DNA from: Coriaria nepalensis
Taxonomy: Eukaryota > Streptophyta > Magnoliopsida > Cucurbitales > Coriariaceae
Assembly: GCA_027186245.1 (NCBI GenBank)
Contig: CP114493.1
Span: forward strand, 5,649,501-5,713,500
DNA length: 64,000 bases
Direction of reading: 5' to 3'
The first letter of the stretch is position 1. The number at the start of each line of letters is the position of its first letter. The notes under the pieces are model-generated. The model was not told where the DNA came from and searched no databases. It was given only the letters and a program-made list of their open reading frames with translations. Below are positions 12,584-25,364 of this stretch, piece by piece. A program made the position numbers and the translations under genes.

Positions 12584-13012
12584 CATATTTACTAAGGAAA
12601 GAGGAGAAATCAGTTTGATTCTTTATTAGATCAAATTGTAAGATTACAAAGAGAAATAACTTTTTTTGTACGAATGATCACAATTGCTTATCAACATACA
12701 GAGTGCATGATCATTCTAACTGCAAACTAACTTTTCTGATTGATTTCCTAACAACCAGCTGAGCATGGTGGAGGCTGCACGCGTGTGAGAGCTTGACATA
12801 TTTAACGGCTCGACGCCTCGGTATCTCGATGGCTCGATGTACTTGACACTTCCATTATGCAATATACTTGACTCGACGCCTTGATGCCTCCACGTACTCA
12901 ACTCCTCAACGTATTCGACATGCTCGACACTACTAATATGAATGACTTGACGCCTCGACGTACTCAACGCCACTAACATGAATGATTTGACGTCTCAACG
13001 TCTGCTATATCA
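12584..13012 (-). mobile_element. Probable 5' LTR of the truncated copia element
   Basis: About 430 bases between the primer-binding site and a TGATATAGCAG start (minus strand, from 13012). The 3' boundary at the primer-binding site lacks a clear terminal CA, so that end is uncertain. The section 12800-13005 is made of degenerate short repeats around CTCGACGCCTCGA. Similar GGCTCGAT repeats occur at 41350-41415. A long frame on the minus strand here is a product of that repeat and is not a gene. Confidence 0.5.
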
Positions 13013-14851
13013 GTAATAGATTGATCAGCTCAAAAGTTTCTCAATTAAGTTGAATGTTAATTAATTTTTCAGTCAAGACATCTATTTCAAACAACAATGA
13101 GGACTGAATTTCTCTAATTATGTTTGGTATAAATCAATGTAGGTAGCAAGTTGTTTGACTCCCATCGTTTCATGACTACCTACAGAAACAAAACAAAACA
13201 AACATTAATGATTACGTGCATTTTGATATGTGACCACATTAATGAATTATTCTTTAGCACCCTCATGTCAACTCCATGTGCTTCTTCGATTGCATGGGAT
13301 TCATCAACATCATAACTTATTTAACTCTTTTCCCTTTCGACTTATGGCACTAGATCCTAATAATGAGACTTTTATTATAATAATAACATATCATTATGAC
13401 ATTATCTATCTTAATTTCACAAAAATTCACAAAAATTCATATATATATTAATATTGTGTACGGTTATATGTAATATTAAATTTAAATATAATTATAAATA
13501 TTATATATAATAATAATATCTGTCTTTCTTTTCTTGCTGTTCATTTCCAAGCAGCTTTTTCTCTCTCTTTTTTTTTTTTTTTTTAATTTTTTTTTTTAAG
13601 CTGGTACTTGTTCTTCTTGTCTCATTTTAGGCCTTTCATATAAACATCACCACCTTAGTTACAGAAAAAAGAACCGCCATTTCTACTTTTCAAGCATATA
13701 ATCAAATTAAACAATTTTGCTTAGTGGTAAATTAACTAACTATTTATGTCAAAGTTTCTTACAAGAACTTGTAATAAGTTCATAGGCGAGTTGGAGAAGA
13801 TAAAGCGATGATATTTAAACTGTAGACAAAATCAATTAGTTATGATCTAATTATTCTCTATTTTAAAAATACTATAAACTTGTTAAGTATATTTAATTGT
13901 ATGTCGTTTTAAGATTAGAATCATAAATTTAGATATTTTTTAAATAAAAAATTATAAGGAACAAAAAATTAAATAAAATGAAATGAGATATAAATTATAT
14001 ATATTATCACTTATTAATTTAATAATTAAATAATTAATATAAATAATTATTAACTTATTTTACTTTATTTATATTTTATCTAATTTTTATCTCATTACTA
14101 TCGCCATTTTAAAAATAATACGAATTTGAATGAGATTTGCTTCCAATTAATTATCCGGCTGTTTGTCGGTGGTCCCAAACGTGTTTGTCGACATCCTAAA
14201 TTATCAAGCGGTTCCAAATTAAAGCACAAGAAGAGAAGAAGAAGAAGAAGAAGAAACATTAGATTAGATAAAAAGTTTCTTGAAATTCAAACCATGGGGT
14301 CGGCTTTAAATTACAGACAAATTTTTAGACAATAAATTTATGGATCCCACTTTAAACACAAATCTTCCAAAGTTGAAACCAGCTTCCTCCACATGTCACC
14401 ATCTCTATCCTTCCCATAAAGAAAATTTGCACAAATATCAACAGTGCCCTCCTTCCATATGTTTCACAATCCTCATCCCTTCCAAATTTCTATTATCAAA
14501 CAACAAAACTAGAATGTACTTTAAGAAACTTCTTATATAATCTAATATTTCTTATACTCTTCTTGTTCTTTAATTTGGAACCGCTTGATAATTTAGATAC
14601 ATGATCAGTCATTTTCATGATCAAACCCCACCTAATTCAAATAAAACTACACAAAGAGAAAGGAAAAGGAAAAACTAATAGAATCCATATATGCCTTCCA
14701 TTCTTAACTTAGAAAAGAGAGTAGTAGTACTAATCCACATGTAACAGATGTATTTACTCATTTATAAACTGAGCAGGTCCCACTTCTGTGCAGCTCCTTC
14801 CTTCTTCGTCAATTCTTAGTTTCTTCATTGAGTAGTCCATGTGACAATTGC

Positions 14852-16120
14852 TCACATGCTTCTAGCCAGCATTTCCTGGAATTTCCTACAAGACTCTAGC
14901 TTCTCCAACCTGAACTTCGCGTGACAATTAGCAATGAACATTTCAGCCAATTTATCAATCTCATTGATATCTCCATGAGCTTGATGATGATCAGCATTCC
15001 TACAATTTTCTTGAACCTTTTCCTCTTCAAGCCACTCTAGGTACCCCGAGAGCTGTGGATTATCAGCATACTTATGATCATGTACTACTTGTTCTGTTTG
15101 AATGGTAGAATTCCACATTAAATCATAATACTGCAACTGCCCTTCAAAAATGGAAGAGTTGTTGGACTTTTTTATAACAATAGTTAAAGAGTCAAATCCA
15201 AAAAATACTTCATAAATGCAATTAAATGCATCTTACATTGAAAAGGGAGAAAGTGTTCAAAGTATTTATAAGTGATTGTAAATAATGAGTATTTGTAATA
15301 ATAAATAGAGGTTGGAGTCTGACCGGGACTCGCACTCACACTCGCACACACGGGTGCAGGTGACGTGGGCTTGAGACGTTTTTGATACTTATTAAGTGCA
15401 CTTGGCACTTTGCACATTTGCGGTGGTTGACCGATTTAATTTTACTATCTTAATTAAACAGTTGATAGTTTAAATGGTTAGTTACTGTTGGAATTTGAAT
15501 TATGGGAATTCAAATATATAACTATTAAAACAGTTTAACTATTTTTCCAAAGTGTATAACTATTCGTGAAATAGTACATTATTTCATGAACATATGGTAA
15601 CTTTGCCTTTAAAGATGAGAAATTTATACTGTCAGAAAAATATAGAATGATACCGATATTCTATAACAAAATTTTACTGTTGTTTGTGAGATTTTGACAA
15701 TGTTTGTCATATCCCAAAAATTATTTTCACAGTAACCTAAAATAATCTGAAATAATGAAAATATCATTTTTTTTGAAAAACGTATTTATTATGTATTTCA
15801 AATCTCGATTACCAAAACACTACCAACAAGAGCTAACAGGCATGACATGAGAAGAGTATCTTGTAGAGCACCAATTGTAGTGTAATCTAAACGACCCAAA
15901 GAAGATCGTGTTCTTGTTTTTCTTGTCGATTTGCTTCTTCATGGAATGAATGAAGTTGGGTTGGTTCTCTTCGAGAGTTTCAACGTTGAAGGATTTTTTT
16001 TGCATAGTGCTCTAGTAATACGTCTTAGGTGTGTGAAAATGAGGGTGTGAACTAGGGTTTTGATTTTCATAGCTTAGAGTTGAAAATGACGATGAAGGTA
16101 ATTTGATTGAGAAAACTTGA
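14852..16120 (-). pseudogene. DUF761 gene duplicate, split by a solo LTR
   Basis: The minus-strand paralogue of the gene at 5101-5763. The C-terminal half (15136-14852) keeps a full DUF761 motif ending MLARSM. The N-terminal half lies at 16070-15834. A 669-base insertion (15160-15828) separates them inside the Ser-Ser-Val codons. The start is also gone: compared with the intact gene, about 75 bases holding the ATG and leader are deleted near 16120. A one-base loss after the CKK codons (about 15998) shifts the frame. It cannot make the normal protein. Confidence 0.9.
15160..15828. mobile_element. Solo LTR (669 bp) inside the DUF761 duplicate
   Basis: The insertion begins TGTTGG and ends CCAACA, the usual TG..CA inverted ends of copia LTRs. 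It is flanked by a 5-bp target duplication with one mismatch: AGAGT at 15155-15159 and AGAGC at 15829-15833. Comparison with the intact paralogue defines the junctions to within a base or two. There is no coding sequence inside. A lone LTR is the normal product of recombination between the two LTRs of a complete element. Confidence 0.8.
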
Positions 16121-16129
16121 AGTGTTTAA

Positions 16130-17519
16130 TTGGTGTAGTGGGTTTGTTATTATATACATGGGATTTGTATGATGCATGGTTGATTGCCGATTTGACCCTT
16201 TGCTTTGTGGGTGTGTTCTTTTCTTTCTTTCTGTTTTTTTTTTTTGGTAATAATTTTAATAAGGACACACACATATGTATCTAACTTTGGTGATTATCAA
16301 ACTATGAAATGAAGCTTTTTGACCCTTTTTGAATTGTAGTTTGGTATGGTATGGGGATATTTAAAATATGTATCAAAGCCTATCCCTAGGTTGCCTTTTC
16401 TAACCACCATTTTATCTCCGACAAAGACGCGGTTATATTTTTTGAAACTTCGGTTTTGTAAGTAATCCATATTTGCATAAAATAATTAAGGGTCATTAAA
16501 AATTGCCTTTGCATAAAATGATTCTTTGTTTCTTTATGCTAATTAAGCTTAAATTTCTTGCAAACAATCATATACGAAGGGATTATACATCGCAAACGCT
16601 TAGTCAAACTGTTTTTGTACACATACGAACAAAGACCAAAAACCATTCAAAAACGCGTTACACGTGTGTAACCGTTAACAAATCCGATATTTAGTTGAGT
16701 TCTAAATACTGTTGCTTTTTGGGACCGTTATACCGTTGAGTTCTAAATAAGACAGTAACTAGAACATAAAGAAAAATCATCCTTAGCTAATCTTTTATTA
16801 GCAAATGCTAATTAATTTAATGTTGTTATTGACAAGTATGCAATTTTCTTAATTCCGGTTTGTAGATAAAATTTTCTAACGCATGCTCCGATGAAACAAA
16901 CAGGTAACCTGTCGTTTGTACTTTTTAGTTCAATTTTGTTAATTGCCTTTCCCTAACTTGTACTCCTTAACTTAAAGTTTAAACTGTGTGTAGTGAAGTC
17001 ATGGAGACATTTAGTTTAATTTATTGCCGACGAAAAGAGATTGAGATTTCAATGAAATTGGGTCGAAATTATCATTTTAGAAAGAAGTAAAAATTACCTA
17101 TAGATTCTATATTCTTTCTTTTAAAAATAAACAATAAAAAAGCTAAGATGAGAGAAAAAATAATATAAAATTTTTTAAAAGTGATTATTCAAATTAAATT
17201 TTAAATTAAATATAGCTAATCTCATTAGGATTTTTTTTTTAATACAAAATTTGCTTAGATTCTTAATATAGGTAATATGAGCATTTACCTAATTTGATGT
17301 GAATGCTCTTAAAAACAAACTATGTAGTTTTTCCATTACGAGTGTTAGGGTATAGTAGAACCTTCATAAATTAATAAGCTTGTTTCAATAATATTTTTCA
17401 CCGGTTTCAGTTTGGAGATAACATGCTAAATTAATAACTCACTAAATTTATAAGATAATATATTATAAACAATTTATATAGATGTCTCGTTCAATATATA
17501 AATTAATAATTTCCTAATA
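16130..17519. other. Intergenic flank of the duplicated unit
   Basis: To about 17040 this is the counterpart of 5820-7480. Beyond that it is AT-rich. It includes what looks like one end of a pogo-like element near 17350-17400, with the AGAACCTTCATAAATTAATA type of terminal sequence. No gene seen. Confidence 0.5.
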
Positions 17520-18200
17520 AATAGTAGTATGATTTAATTATAAACATTCATAAAATATGACTTAATTGTTGATTGTTTATTCTTGAAATGGGCATCAACT
17601 TAGATCTTATCTTTACCTTTTTTTAAAATAGTAAAAAGTTCTATTATAATTTTTTCATACTGTAACAAAAGATTTTTCAATTCTATCATTGTTTTGAGAG
17701 CTTCTTTTCATAAAATATGGTCAATTGTAAAACTATCATCTTCAACTTCAACATCTTGATCATTTTTTGTGATGCTCTTAATTATCTGCTCATCAGTCAA
17801 CATCTCTAAAGTTGTGTTATTTTCTCCAAGGTTGTTCAAGAGGTCCTCGATAGCCGTTCAATTAAGTCGATTCAACTCTTTGATAATAGTTTTGCAATTC
17901 TGGAATGTCTCTACCAAATGAACAAATTATTCAATTTATTTGAACTTATATTATCTCTAGCCCAAATTTATTGTGTCTAAAGTAATTTACAATTATATTT
18001 ACATGAACATCGATTGTCCAAGTCAAAATTTTGAGGTTTAATGCCTCTAAAATATTTATTTATTTTTTTTAATTTGGTTCCCCACTTCATAACCATTCAA
18101 AAGTCTACAATAAAATTAACGACGATAATACATCTTTAAAGCTCACCAAGCCAAATTTTCATATTTATTTTATTCCTAAATAAAGTTAATAAATTAGAAA
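17520..18200 (-). mobile_element. Tigger/pogo-like DDE transposase relic (C-terminal part)
   Basis: On the minus strand, fragments read ALKMYYRR.FYCRLLNGYEV (about 18150-18085), then KTIIKELNRLN and LTDEQIIKSITKNDQDVEVE (about 17900-17740), then ALKTMIELKNLLLQYEKI and NKQSTIKSYF (about 17690-17550), with stops between them. The order and wording match the C-terminal half of plant CENP-B/Tigger-like transposases (Tc1-mariner superfamily). The N-terminal DNA-binding domain and most of the DDE domain are missing. It is a dead fragment. Confidence 0.65.
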
Positions 18201-18690
18201 TATATGTCTTCATGAACATTGGCAAGCACCACGTCCAGAACAATATCGCTTTGAGCAGTGAAGACACTTGCTCCACCAAATGTCACAACTTATTCTTAAG
18301 CGGCCAAAGTTCTTCTAGTAACATAAGTAGGTTGAAGTCGATGAAGGCGGTGTGAGACTACTGAATCTCGAGATGATTAATGACTACGTCAAACTTCAGA
18401 TCACGAGTTCGGTGCCCTCCGCCATGTCAAGAATCTGGTGTTTGGATGCTTATTCATGAAATGGAAACTTACTTGAAAGAATAGGAAGAGTAGACTGAAA
18501 TCTGTATAGGGTTGGCCACATTTGAATCATTGATCAAATCAAGTTCTTCAAGATCTTCTTCCATGTTGAAAAGGGAGAAGGAATGGTAAAATGAAGAGAT
18601 AGAAGGATTAATTTATAGACAACCATGATAATTAATCTTCCTCATACGAATTCATATTTGAATTATATTGAGAGAGATTAAGGGGGCATT
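18201..18690. other. Intergenic, no gene seen
   Basis: Moderately GC-balanced sequence with short broken frames between the transposase relic and the solo LTR. It may be part of an older element; I cannot assign it. Confidence 0.4.
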
Positions 18691-20170
18691 TGTTGATACA
18701 TAAAAATATCGGACACGTGTCGCACGTTAAATATGTTTTTGAATAAATTTAATAATTAATCGGTTACATTTAAGACCGATTAAATTCAAATAGGAGAATT
18801 AACGGTTATGTTAATTAGACAGAGTAACCATTAATCTCAATCGACCGAATAAGGTCGAAGGGTTAACATTCGGTTTAATCATGAACGAATTAAGGAAACA
18901 AAGAGTTCACTTGGATTAATGATGTGGCACAAAGACGGCCACTGATCAAAGATACAAAGATAACCCAAGACGTAATCTTAACCGTCGAGAGAAACGACGA
19001 AATATCTTCCTCATCACACAAGAATGGGCCAAAATTGGAAGAGAGGGAAGGATAAGGTTCGACTGAAATTGGAAGATAGAGAGAGAGGTGTTTCGGTCGA
19101 AACATAGATGAATCATAAAGAATTTCAGATGAAATATTTCCCTTAACAAAAACTTCTCGCTTTTTCAAAAAATCGGATGAAAATAAGATAATTCTCAACC
19201 AATTAGAGAAAGTTGTCGAAATAGAGGGAGAAATGGGGGGGGGGGGGGGAGTTTGACCGAAACTAAAGGGGAAGACAGAGAGAGTTAGTTTGGATATGGA
19301 CTCCATTTTGATCGGATTCAGTTCGAAATGAAGAAAGAAAAAGTATGCTCGCCCGAAAAGTGACTTAGTCCCACAAAGTGGGAAGTTAGGCTTCAATTTG
19401 AGTTATTTACGAGGATGTCATCATGAACTTTTCTTATAAATAGAAGGCTTTGTTGAAGGCAAAAAAGACATCCTTTTGATCACCCAAAAAATCCTTTGTT
19501 CATCAACAATTACTGACATTCTCAAACCCTTACCGATATAAACCAATCAACATTTCATAATTTTCTCTACGCTTCGGCTATTTTTCGACACTTGTCGTTT
19601 TCTTCGGCTATTAGAGCATCAGATTATCATCAAAGCGAAAGTCTCAGTCTGTCATTCACGGATTGGACACCTTTTCTCTTGTCATGTTTATTCCTTTAAT
19701 TTATTGCATCATAAGAGTAGGATTAGTGTAGATTTTATTTTTATGTCATAGCATAGAAACTGTCATTAATTTCCATTTTAATCAAAGTTTTCCCTAATTT
19801 ACCGTTTTGTTGAATAATTACTTTCAATTATTTCAAACGTTCGTTATTTCAAAGTTTTATTTTTGTAATTGTCATCAATTTATTTTCAACTCACTTCGCT
19901 TGTTAGTAGATACGTTGAAAAGAAAGTATGACTTAGATTAACTTTAGATCTTTTGCGTATTCGTAATAACAGTTAGATTTAATTTTCTTAGCAAAATAAT
20001 AGCGCATTTATTAATTATATTTAAAATTGATAATGTAAAATTTACTTTAAATTTCTAGCATGCTCGCATTTATTACAACATTTATTGCAGTAATTTATTT
20101 GATTGTTTTGCATTTATTAATAAGATCGAGACTCTTGTCAATCATTATGCGGCGATAGATTTTTCCAACA
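18691..20170 (+). mobile_element. Solo LTR, 1.5-kb family, copy A
   Basis: Starts TGTTGAT, ends CCAACA, 1480 bases. A core promoter TATAAATAG lies at 19435-19443, followed by a transcribed-type region that is conserved in copy B (25365-26861). Shared features include the AATTTCAGATGAAATATTT block (19121-19139) and a 15-G tract (19235-19249). No clean target duplication is seen directly at the ends, so the limits may be off by some bases. The 168-residue minus-strand frame at 18890-19396 has no counterpart frame in copy B and is not a gene. Confidence 0.65.
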
Positions 20171-23100
20171 TTAACAAAAGTTTATGATAAATACAAGGGA
20201 GCATTTTACGCATAAATAATAAAGATTATGATTGTATAGAGATCTCCTTAATAATCCTGCTTGATTTAGGGTCACGTCGGTAAGTTAGGGTCAATGAACC
20301 AACCAGTGATGTATTGAAGAGGCGACGACATGTTGAGCATCTCAACTACTATGTGTCACATCAACGGACATTGATAGTTCAACTAGAAGGCGTGCCTTCA
20401 ACTAGAAGGCTTCGAGCCCAACTTGTATTCAAAAAATTGATAGTTCACAGGATTCTGCAATTCACACAAAACTCCATCAATAAAGTTGGAGTTAAAAAAA
20501 AAAAAAATACTATCGAGAAAATTAAAAAAAAAAAATGAATCAAATCAGACTGTGTAATTCTCATTAATAAAATTAAACGGTTAACCATGATGAAAAACTG
20601 TGGCGTAAAATGCCGATGCCCCTACCCCCCTCCCCTCCTCAATCCTAATCTCAGTCGTCACATGCGTTATATGGGTTTACTGTTACGATTCATCCATCTG
20701 CCATCTGCCATCTGCCATCTGCCAAAAGAATTCTTTCGTGGATAATATACATTTGATTCATGCACGTCGCTTTAGTTTACAAAAGCCCATGAATAAGAGG
20801 AATGCTACAGCCCATTTTACTAATGCATAATGGGGCAGAGTGGCATGAACATTTCCTCTCCTTCGTCTAATCCTTCCCCCAGCCCAATCCTATCGTTTTT
20901 GTTTCTAGAAACTATATATTATAAACTTATAACTATGTTTTATAAATATAAAGCATCCAGTATCCACAAAGGAAAAGGCTGGAAGGAACAAGGATGGGAT
21001 TAGGATATGAAAAAAGAGGAAAGGATATAAGACTTGTCAACGTCAAATAATATTATTTGGCCCTGAAGGGATAGAATAGATTTCCGTCTCTATTTATTTC
21101 CTCTCCTCGATCCAAATTAAACAAATTGATGTAAAATAACCTATTTACTCTTTGAATCATGTAATATCAAAACTCAATAACTATTTTGTTTCAGTTTTCT
21201 TGCTACTCGAAATTTATTCTAAAATGCATTAAATATTTTACTTTGTAGAAGATATCAAGTTTTTTTAAAAAAAAAAAGAATAAAAAATAATTAATATTGA
21301 ATTCAACCGTTTTTAAACTATAAATTTGATACTAATGATTAATTTTATCTTTTTGAACTAACAAATATTAGTGATTATTAAGTTTATTTCATTTTTATTT
21401 AAGAAAAAAATTAATCGCTCGTGGGTATAAACCTAATCCAACCCGAAGTTTTGCCCAGATTTTTGAAATATTTAGATCGACTATAGATGAAAATTTCAAA
21501 AACAGTCATATTTGAATCGGTCACAGGAATCATCCGAATACGAGCCACTGACCATTGCAGACTATACACTATAATATATATATATATATATGTCATAGAT
21601 AAATAGAGCATGCTCTTGCTTTGTCAAATAATAATTTGTGGGATTGGGTTTTTTTTTTCCCCCCATGTAATGTCTTTAATTAGTAATATTTCATCTTGCT
21701 CTCCCTGTTAATGTCTTTAATTAATGGCGTTGCCGAAAGTATGATGATTAGTAGGTTTCTTAAAAAAAAATTTAAAAAAAATAATAATAAAATAAAATAA
21801 AAAATCTCTACTGCATTAAACCAGCTAATCAGAGTGTAACTCATCTCTTATTATTTCGATTCCAACTATAATTGAGCACATGCATGATCAAAGGATTCAC
21901 TGAAGTAAATGTTGCCGACTTTCAAATTGGCAAATTGGCAATGAAACAGTCGCATCATATCATGTAAGTAGATAATTGTCTTGATATATTATATGTTTGT
22001 GCACTTTATCTTATTCCTTTCTTACATAGCACAGGTATAGATAGAGTAGAGATTTTGGACACATGTTTGCAATGTAGATACTTGTATCTGGTCTGCTTCT
22101 GAATTATGACAAGTTTTCTAGTAAACAAATTAAAGAGCGACGAGATAGGGAAACACAAAAAAAGAACATTTCTTCTCGAGGAATTATTCTCCCTAGAACC
22201 ATGGAGAAAAAACCCTACTAATCAACATCTATATGTGTCTATTATCATCAAAGAATAATCCATATGCATGCATTCATCTATTAGTCCTAGTCCAAGTCCA
22301 GCTAGGTAGAATAATTCACGTATAATTGATAGGTTCGACGAACTTTTAAAATATCTAATAATTTATATCGAAATATTAAATATATAGATATAAATTATTA
22401 TTATTATTTAATATTTATCAAAATTAATTAATGGATTAATTTTTTTGATTATATTAATTTATCGATAATGTATTATATTAATATTAATGTGTCTGTTTGT
22501 TTGAGAGCAATTCGAGCGGATTTCTAAACGGCCGTTCATGTTCCTAAGAGTCGTTTTCGTTGGTAAAATCCATGAAAAATTAATGAAAATCAGTTAAACC
22601 CAAAATTAAAAGACCGAAAATGTTTAGAAAAATGAGACAATACATCAAAAATAGGCTGTCAATAAAATTTTTTTTCTTATTTTTTTGAAGAATTCGAGGA
22701 ATAGTTCGTTCATACGAAGTTTCTTCTGTTTATAGTTGTTGCATTTTTAGTGGTCTATCATGTTTGGTTGGGAGATTCAATATTTTTCTTAATCTCTAAA
22801 CTGCTAAACTAATCGTTAATTACCTTTGTTCTTGGTAGTTATCACCTTCTATCATTCTTCCTACAAGGCTACAACTGGAATATTTATTTTTTATTTCTTC
22901 AATATTAAAGTAAATGTCAATGTAAGAAGGTGAAACAATAGGTACGAAAAATTCCGGGAATTAAAATAATAAACCGTTAGTTCAATGATAACATTTTTAT
23001 CTCAGACTCGATATGTTTTGAATTTGAATAACTATTGATTCAGTGGAGGAATCTATAAAAATTCATCTTGCCAAAATTGATAGGTATTTAAACACAATGT

Positions 23101-25364
23101 TAACAAATAATAATATGTGGAATCGTATGATCAGATGGAATAGAATAAGTATGTGTTTGTGCTTTGGATAACCGTTGAATACTAAATAAGACAATTGGAT
23201 GACAATGGAATGGAACAGAACAAGGTTCTAAACTCACGTGTGGTTGCCCAGAAAACAGCAAAAGGAGACGCTATTATACTTTAAACGATGTGTAAGAAAA
23301 CAGCACGTATACCAACTTGTCTTATGTTTATCTTCCATTGATCAGAGACCCACCTGTAAAATTACTCATCCAGCTTTGTAAACTTCGAATTCGTCATTTT
23401 CATAGTTGTTGACATATATATATATATATACTTTTTATATATATATTATTGTTGGGTTTATGTGAATTAAATATGGGTGAAGATGCTAAATCTAATTGGT
23501 CAAGAAACAAGACAAAATGTTATGGACTTCTTCGATGATTCAGGGTTGCCTAAACTAGACCTCATTTGTAGTTCTTTGAGATGATCAACAGGGGGAACCT
23601 TGCTATAATTGTTATTGTTATCCAATTTAATTCTAAATCTTAATTTTCACTTCATGAAATAGACTGTTTTGTTTGCATTTACCAACCACTTTATAAAATG
23701 CCGGAGCTACACCATGATTTTATTCCCAACTATAAAAACTTTATCTTATTTTAATATTATAATAAAATTTTGATAAATTAATAAATTTTGTAACAAAAGA
23801 AATCTATTAATTTAAAAAAAATATTAATTTATCAAGAAAAATTAATATAAAATTATTAATTTATCAAATATTAATTTATTTAATTTATCGAAATTTGATT
23901 CTATATCATTTCTCCTCTTAACTCTTTAAAGAACAATAATAAATTATATAAGTAAGAGTTTTTAATTGATTTAAGGAATAATATAAGAAGGTGATATGAC
24001 GATAAAATTTTATTACCAATTTTTTTTTTTTTTTTTTTTTTGCAAACGTGTTAAAACTTTGATTTTATCAATTTTCTATTATCAATTCTATTATCAATTT
24101 TATCAATTGATAATATGATTTAATCTTTAAATGTATTAGTTAAAGTTTCATATTAGCTAAAACTAATAGAATTTTATCAATTGAAATCAAAAAATAAAAA
24201 TAAATTTTATTAACAATTTTTTTTTTCATATAGAGTTTTATGGTTAAATTGTAAAAATAAAAATAAAAACTTGTTTTATCATATATATATATATATATTT
24301 CTTTTTCAAATATTTTTTGAAAGAAAGAATAAGAAAATTATTAATTTATATTTAATATTAAATTTATTAAAAAATAATAATATTTTATGAAGTTTGGTCA
24401 TAAAATTTAATATATGACATTCTGTAGGAAAATTAAAATGGACACATGGCAAAGTCGTATGTTTTTTTTTTAGTTTTGTTTTTCTAAGGAAATATGAGAT
24501 ATTAATTTCATTTAATGTTGAATTTGTTATGAATTATAATATTTTAGAAAGTTTCCTTGTAAATTATGAAATTATGGTAATGAATAAAAAAAGAAGGGAT
24601 ACTTATTTATAGATATTTTATGATAAGATTATGATAATATTATAGTGATTATGATAAGATTATGATAGTATTGTCGTTGTTTGAAAATTTGATACATGAC
24701 ATGCCGTAGGAAATTGAAAATCCACCTGCAGCATAATCGCAATTGCAAACGGTCAATTACATATGAAATTAAAAATTGTTATTCCATGGTTGTGTATGAT
24801 TTTGACAATAACTTATGTATGGTGAACAAAGTCAATAAATCAAATTGAATTGAAAATATTTCTTTAAATATGTTAGTCATTTTGGCTAAAAGATTGATTC
24901 TTTGAATTATTATTTCAGGATTAAATTTATTTATTATATACTAGTTGTCTAACTCGATCGATGCATATGTGCATATATAACTTTATATTTTTTGTAAATA
25001 TTAAAAATAATATATTCTACGTTTAAATTTGATAAGTTTAAAAATAACATAATTTTTAAACTTTTATAATATAAACTTTTTGCAAACGAAATAAAAAATC
25101 TCTTAACTATATAACTTTAAAGGGCTTAATTAGAGGTTTGGGAGGATAAACTTTAAGGAGGTGATTGATTCAATTCAGACTAAGAATAAAAATGAAAATA
25201 AAAGAGAATATAATCATTTATTATTTGTTTGATTGTACGTCACTATAAGAAATGAGGAACAATGAATGGTAAATTTGAGTCTTTGAATAAAATAAAAAAT
25301 TGATAAATTATCTAATAGATCTAATAAAATATAAATATTATAGAAAAAAAAAATACCGTGTAAA
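20171..25364. other. Gene-free AT-rich region
   Basis: About 5.2 kb with no supported gene. It holds a fourfold CATCTGC repeat (about 20694-20721), the 20806-20920 block that matches 9700-9840, and (AT)n runs at 21570-21592 and 23416-23450. It also holds ATTAATTTATC-rich stretches (23755-23890) like the ends of non-autonomous pogo/mariner elements. A T tract lies at 24020-24041. It is probably a mosaic of small decayed elements. Confidence 0.5.

Larger units (their letters stand above)
13020..20930. repeat. Second copy of the local segmental duplication
   Basis: Colinear with 2820-9850 (paired blocks are listed there). It has gained at least two LTR insertions (15160-15828 and 18691-20170) and its DUF761 gene is destroyed. 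Clear similarity runs to about 17040 and returns at 20806-20920. What lies between is mostly mobile-element sequence. Confidence 0.7.

Noticed and set aside
12716..12979. An 87-residue minus-strand frame with VEHVEYVEELS-type repeats
   Set aside because: Its repeats come from the CTCGACG simple repeat of the copia LTR; there is no start context, promoter or domain.
18890..19396. A 168-residue minus-strand open frame
   Set aside because: It lies wholly inside a solo LTR and crosses its G tract as a proline run. The related LTR at 25365-26861 does not keep the frame.
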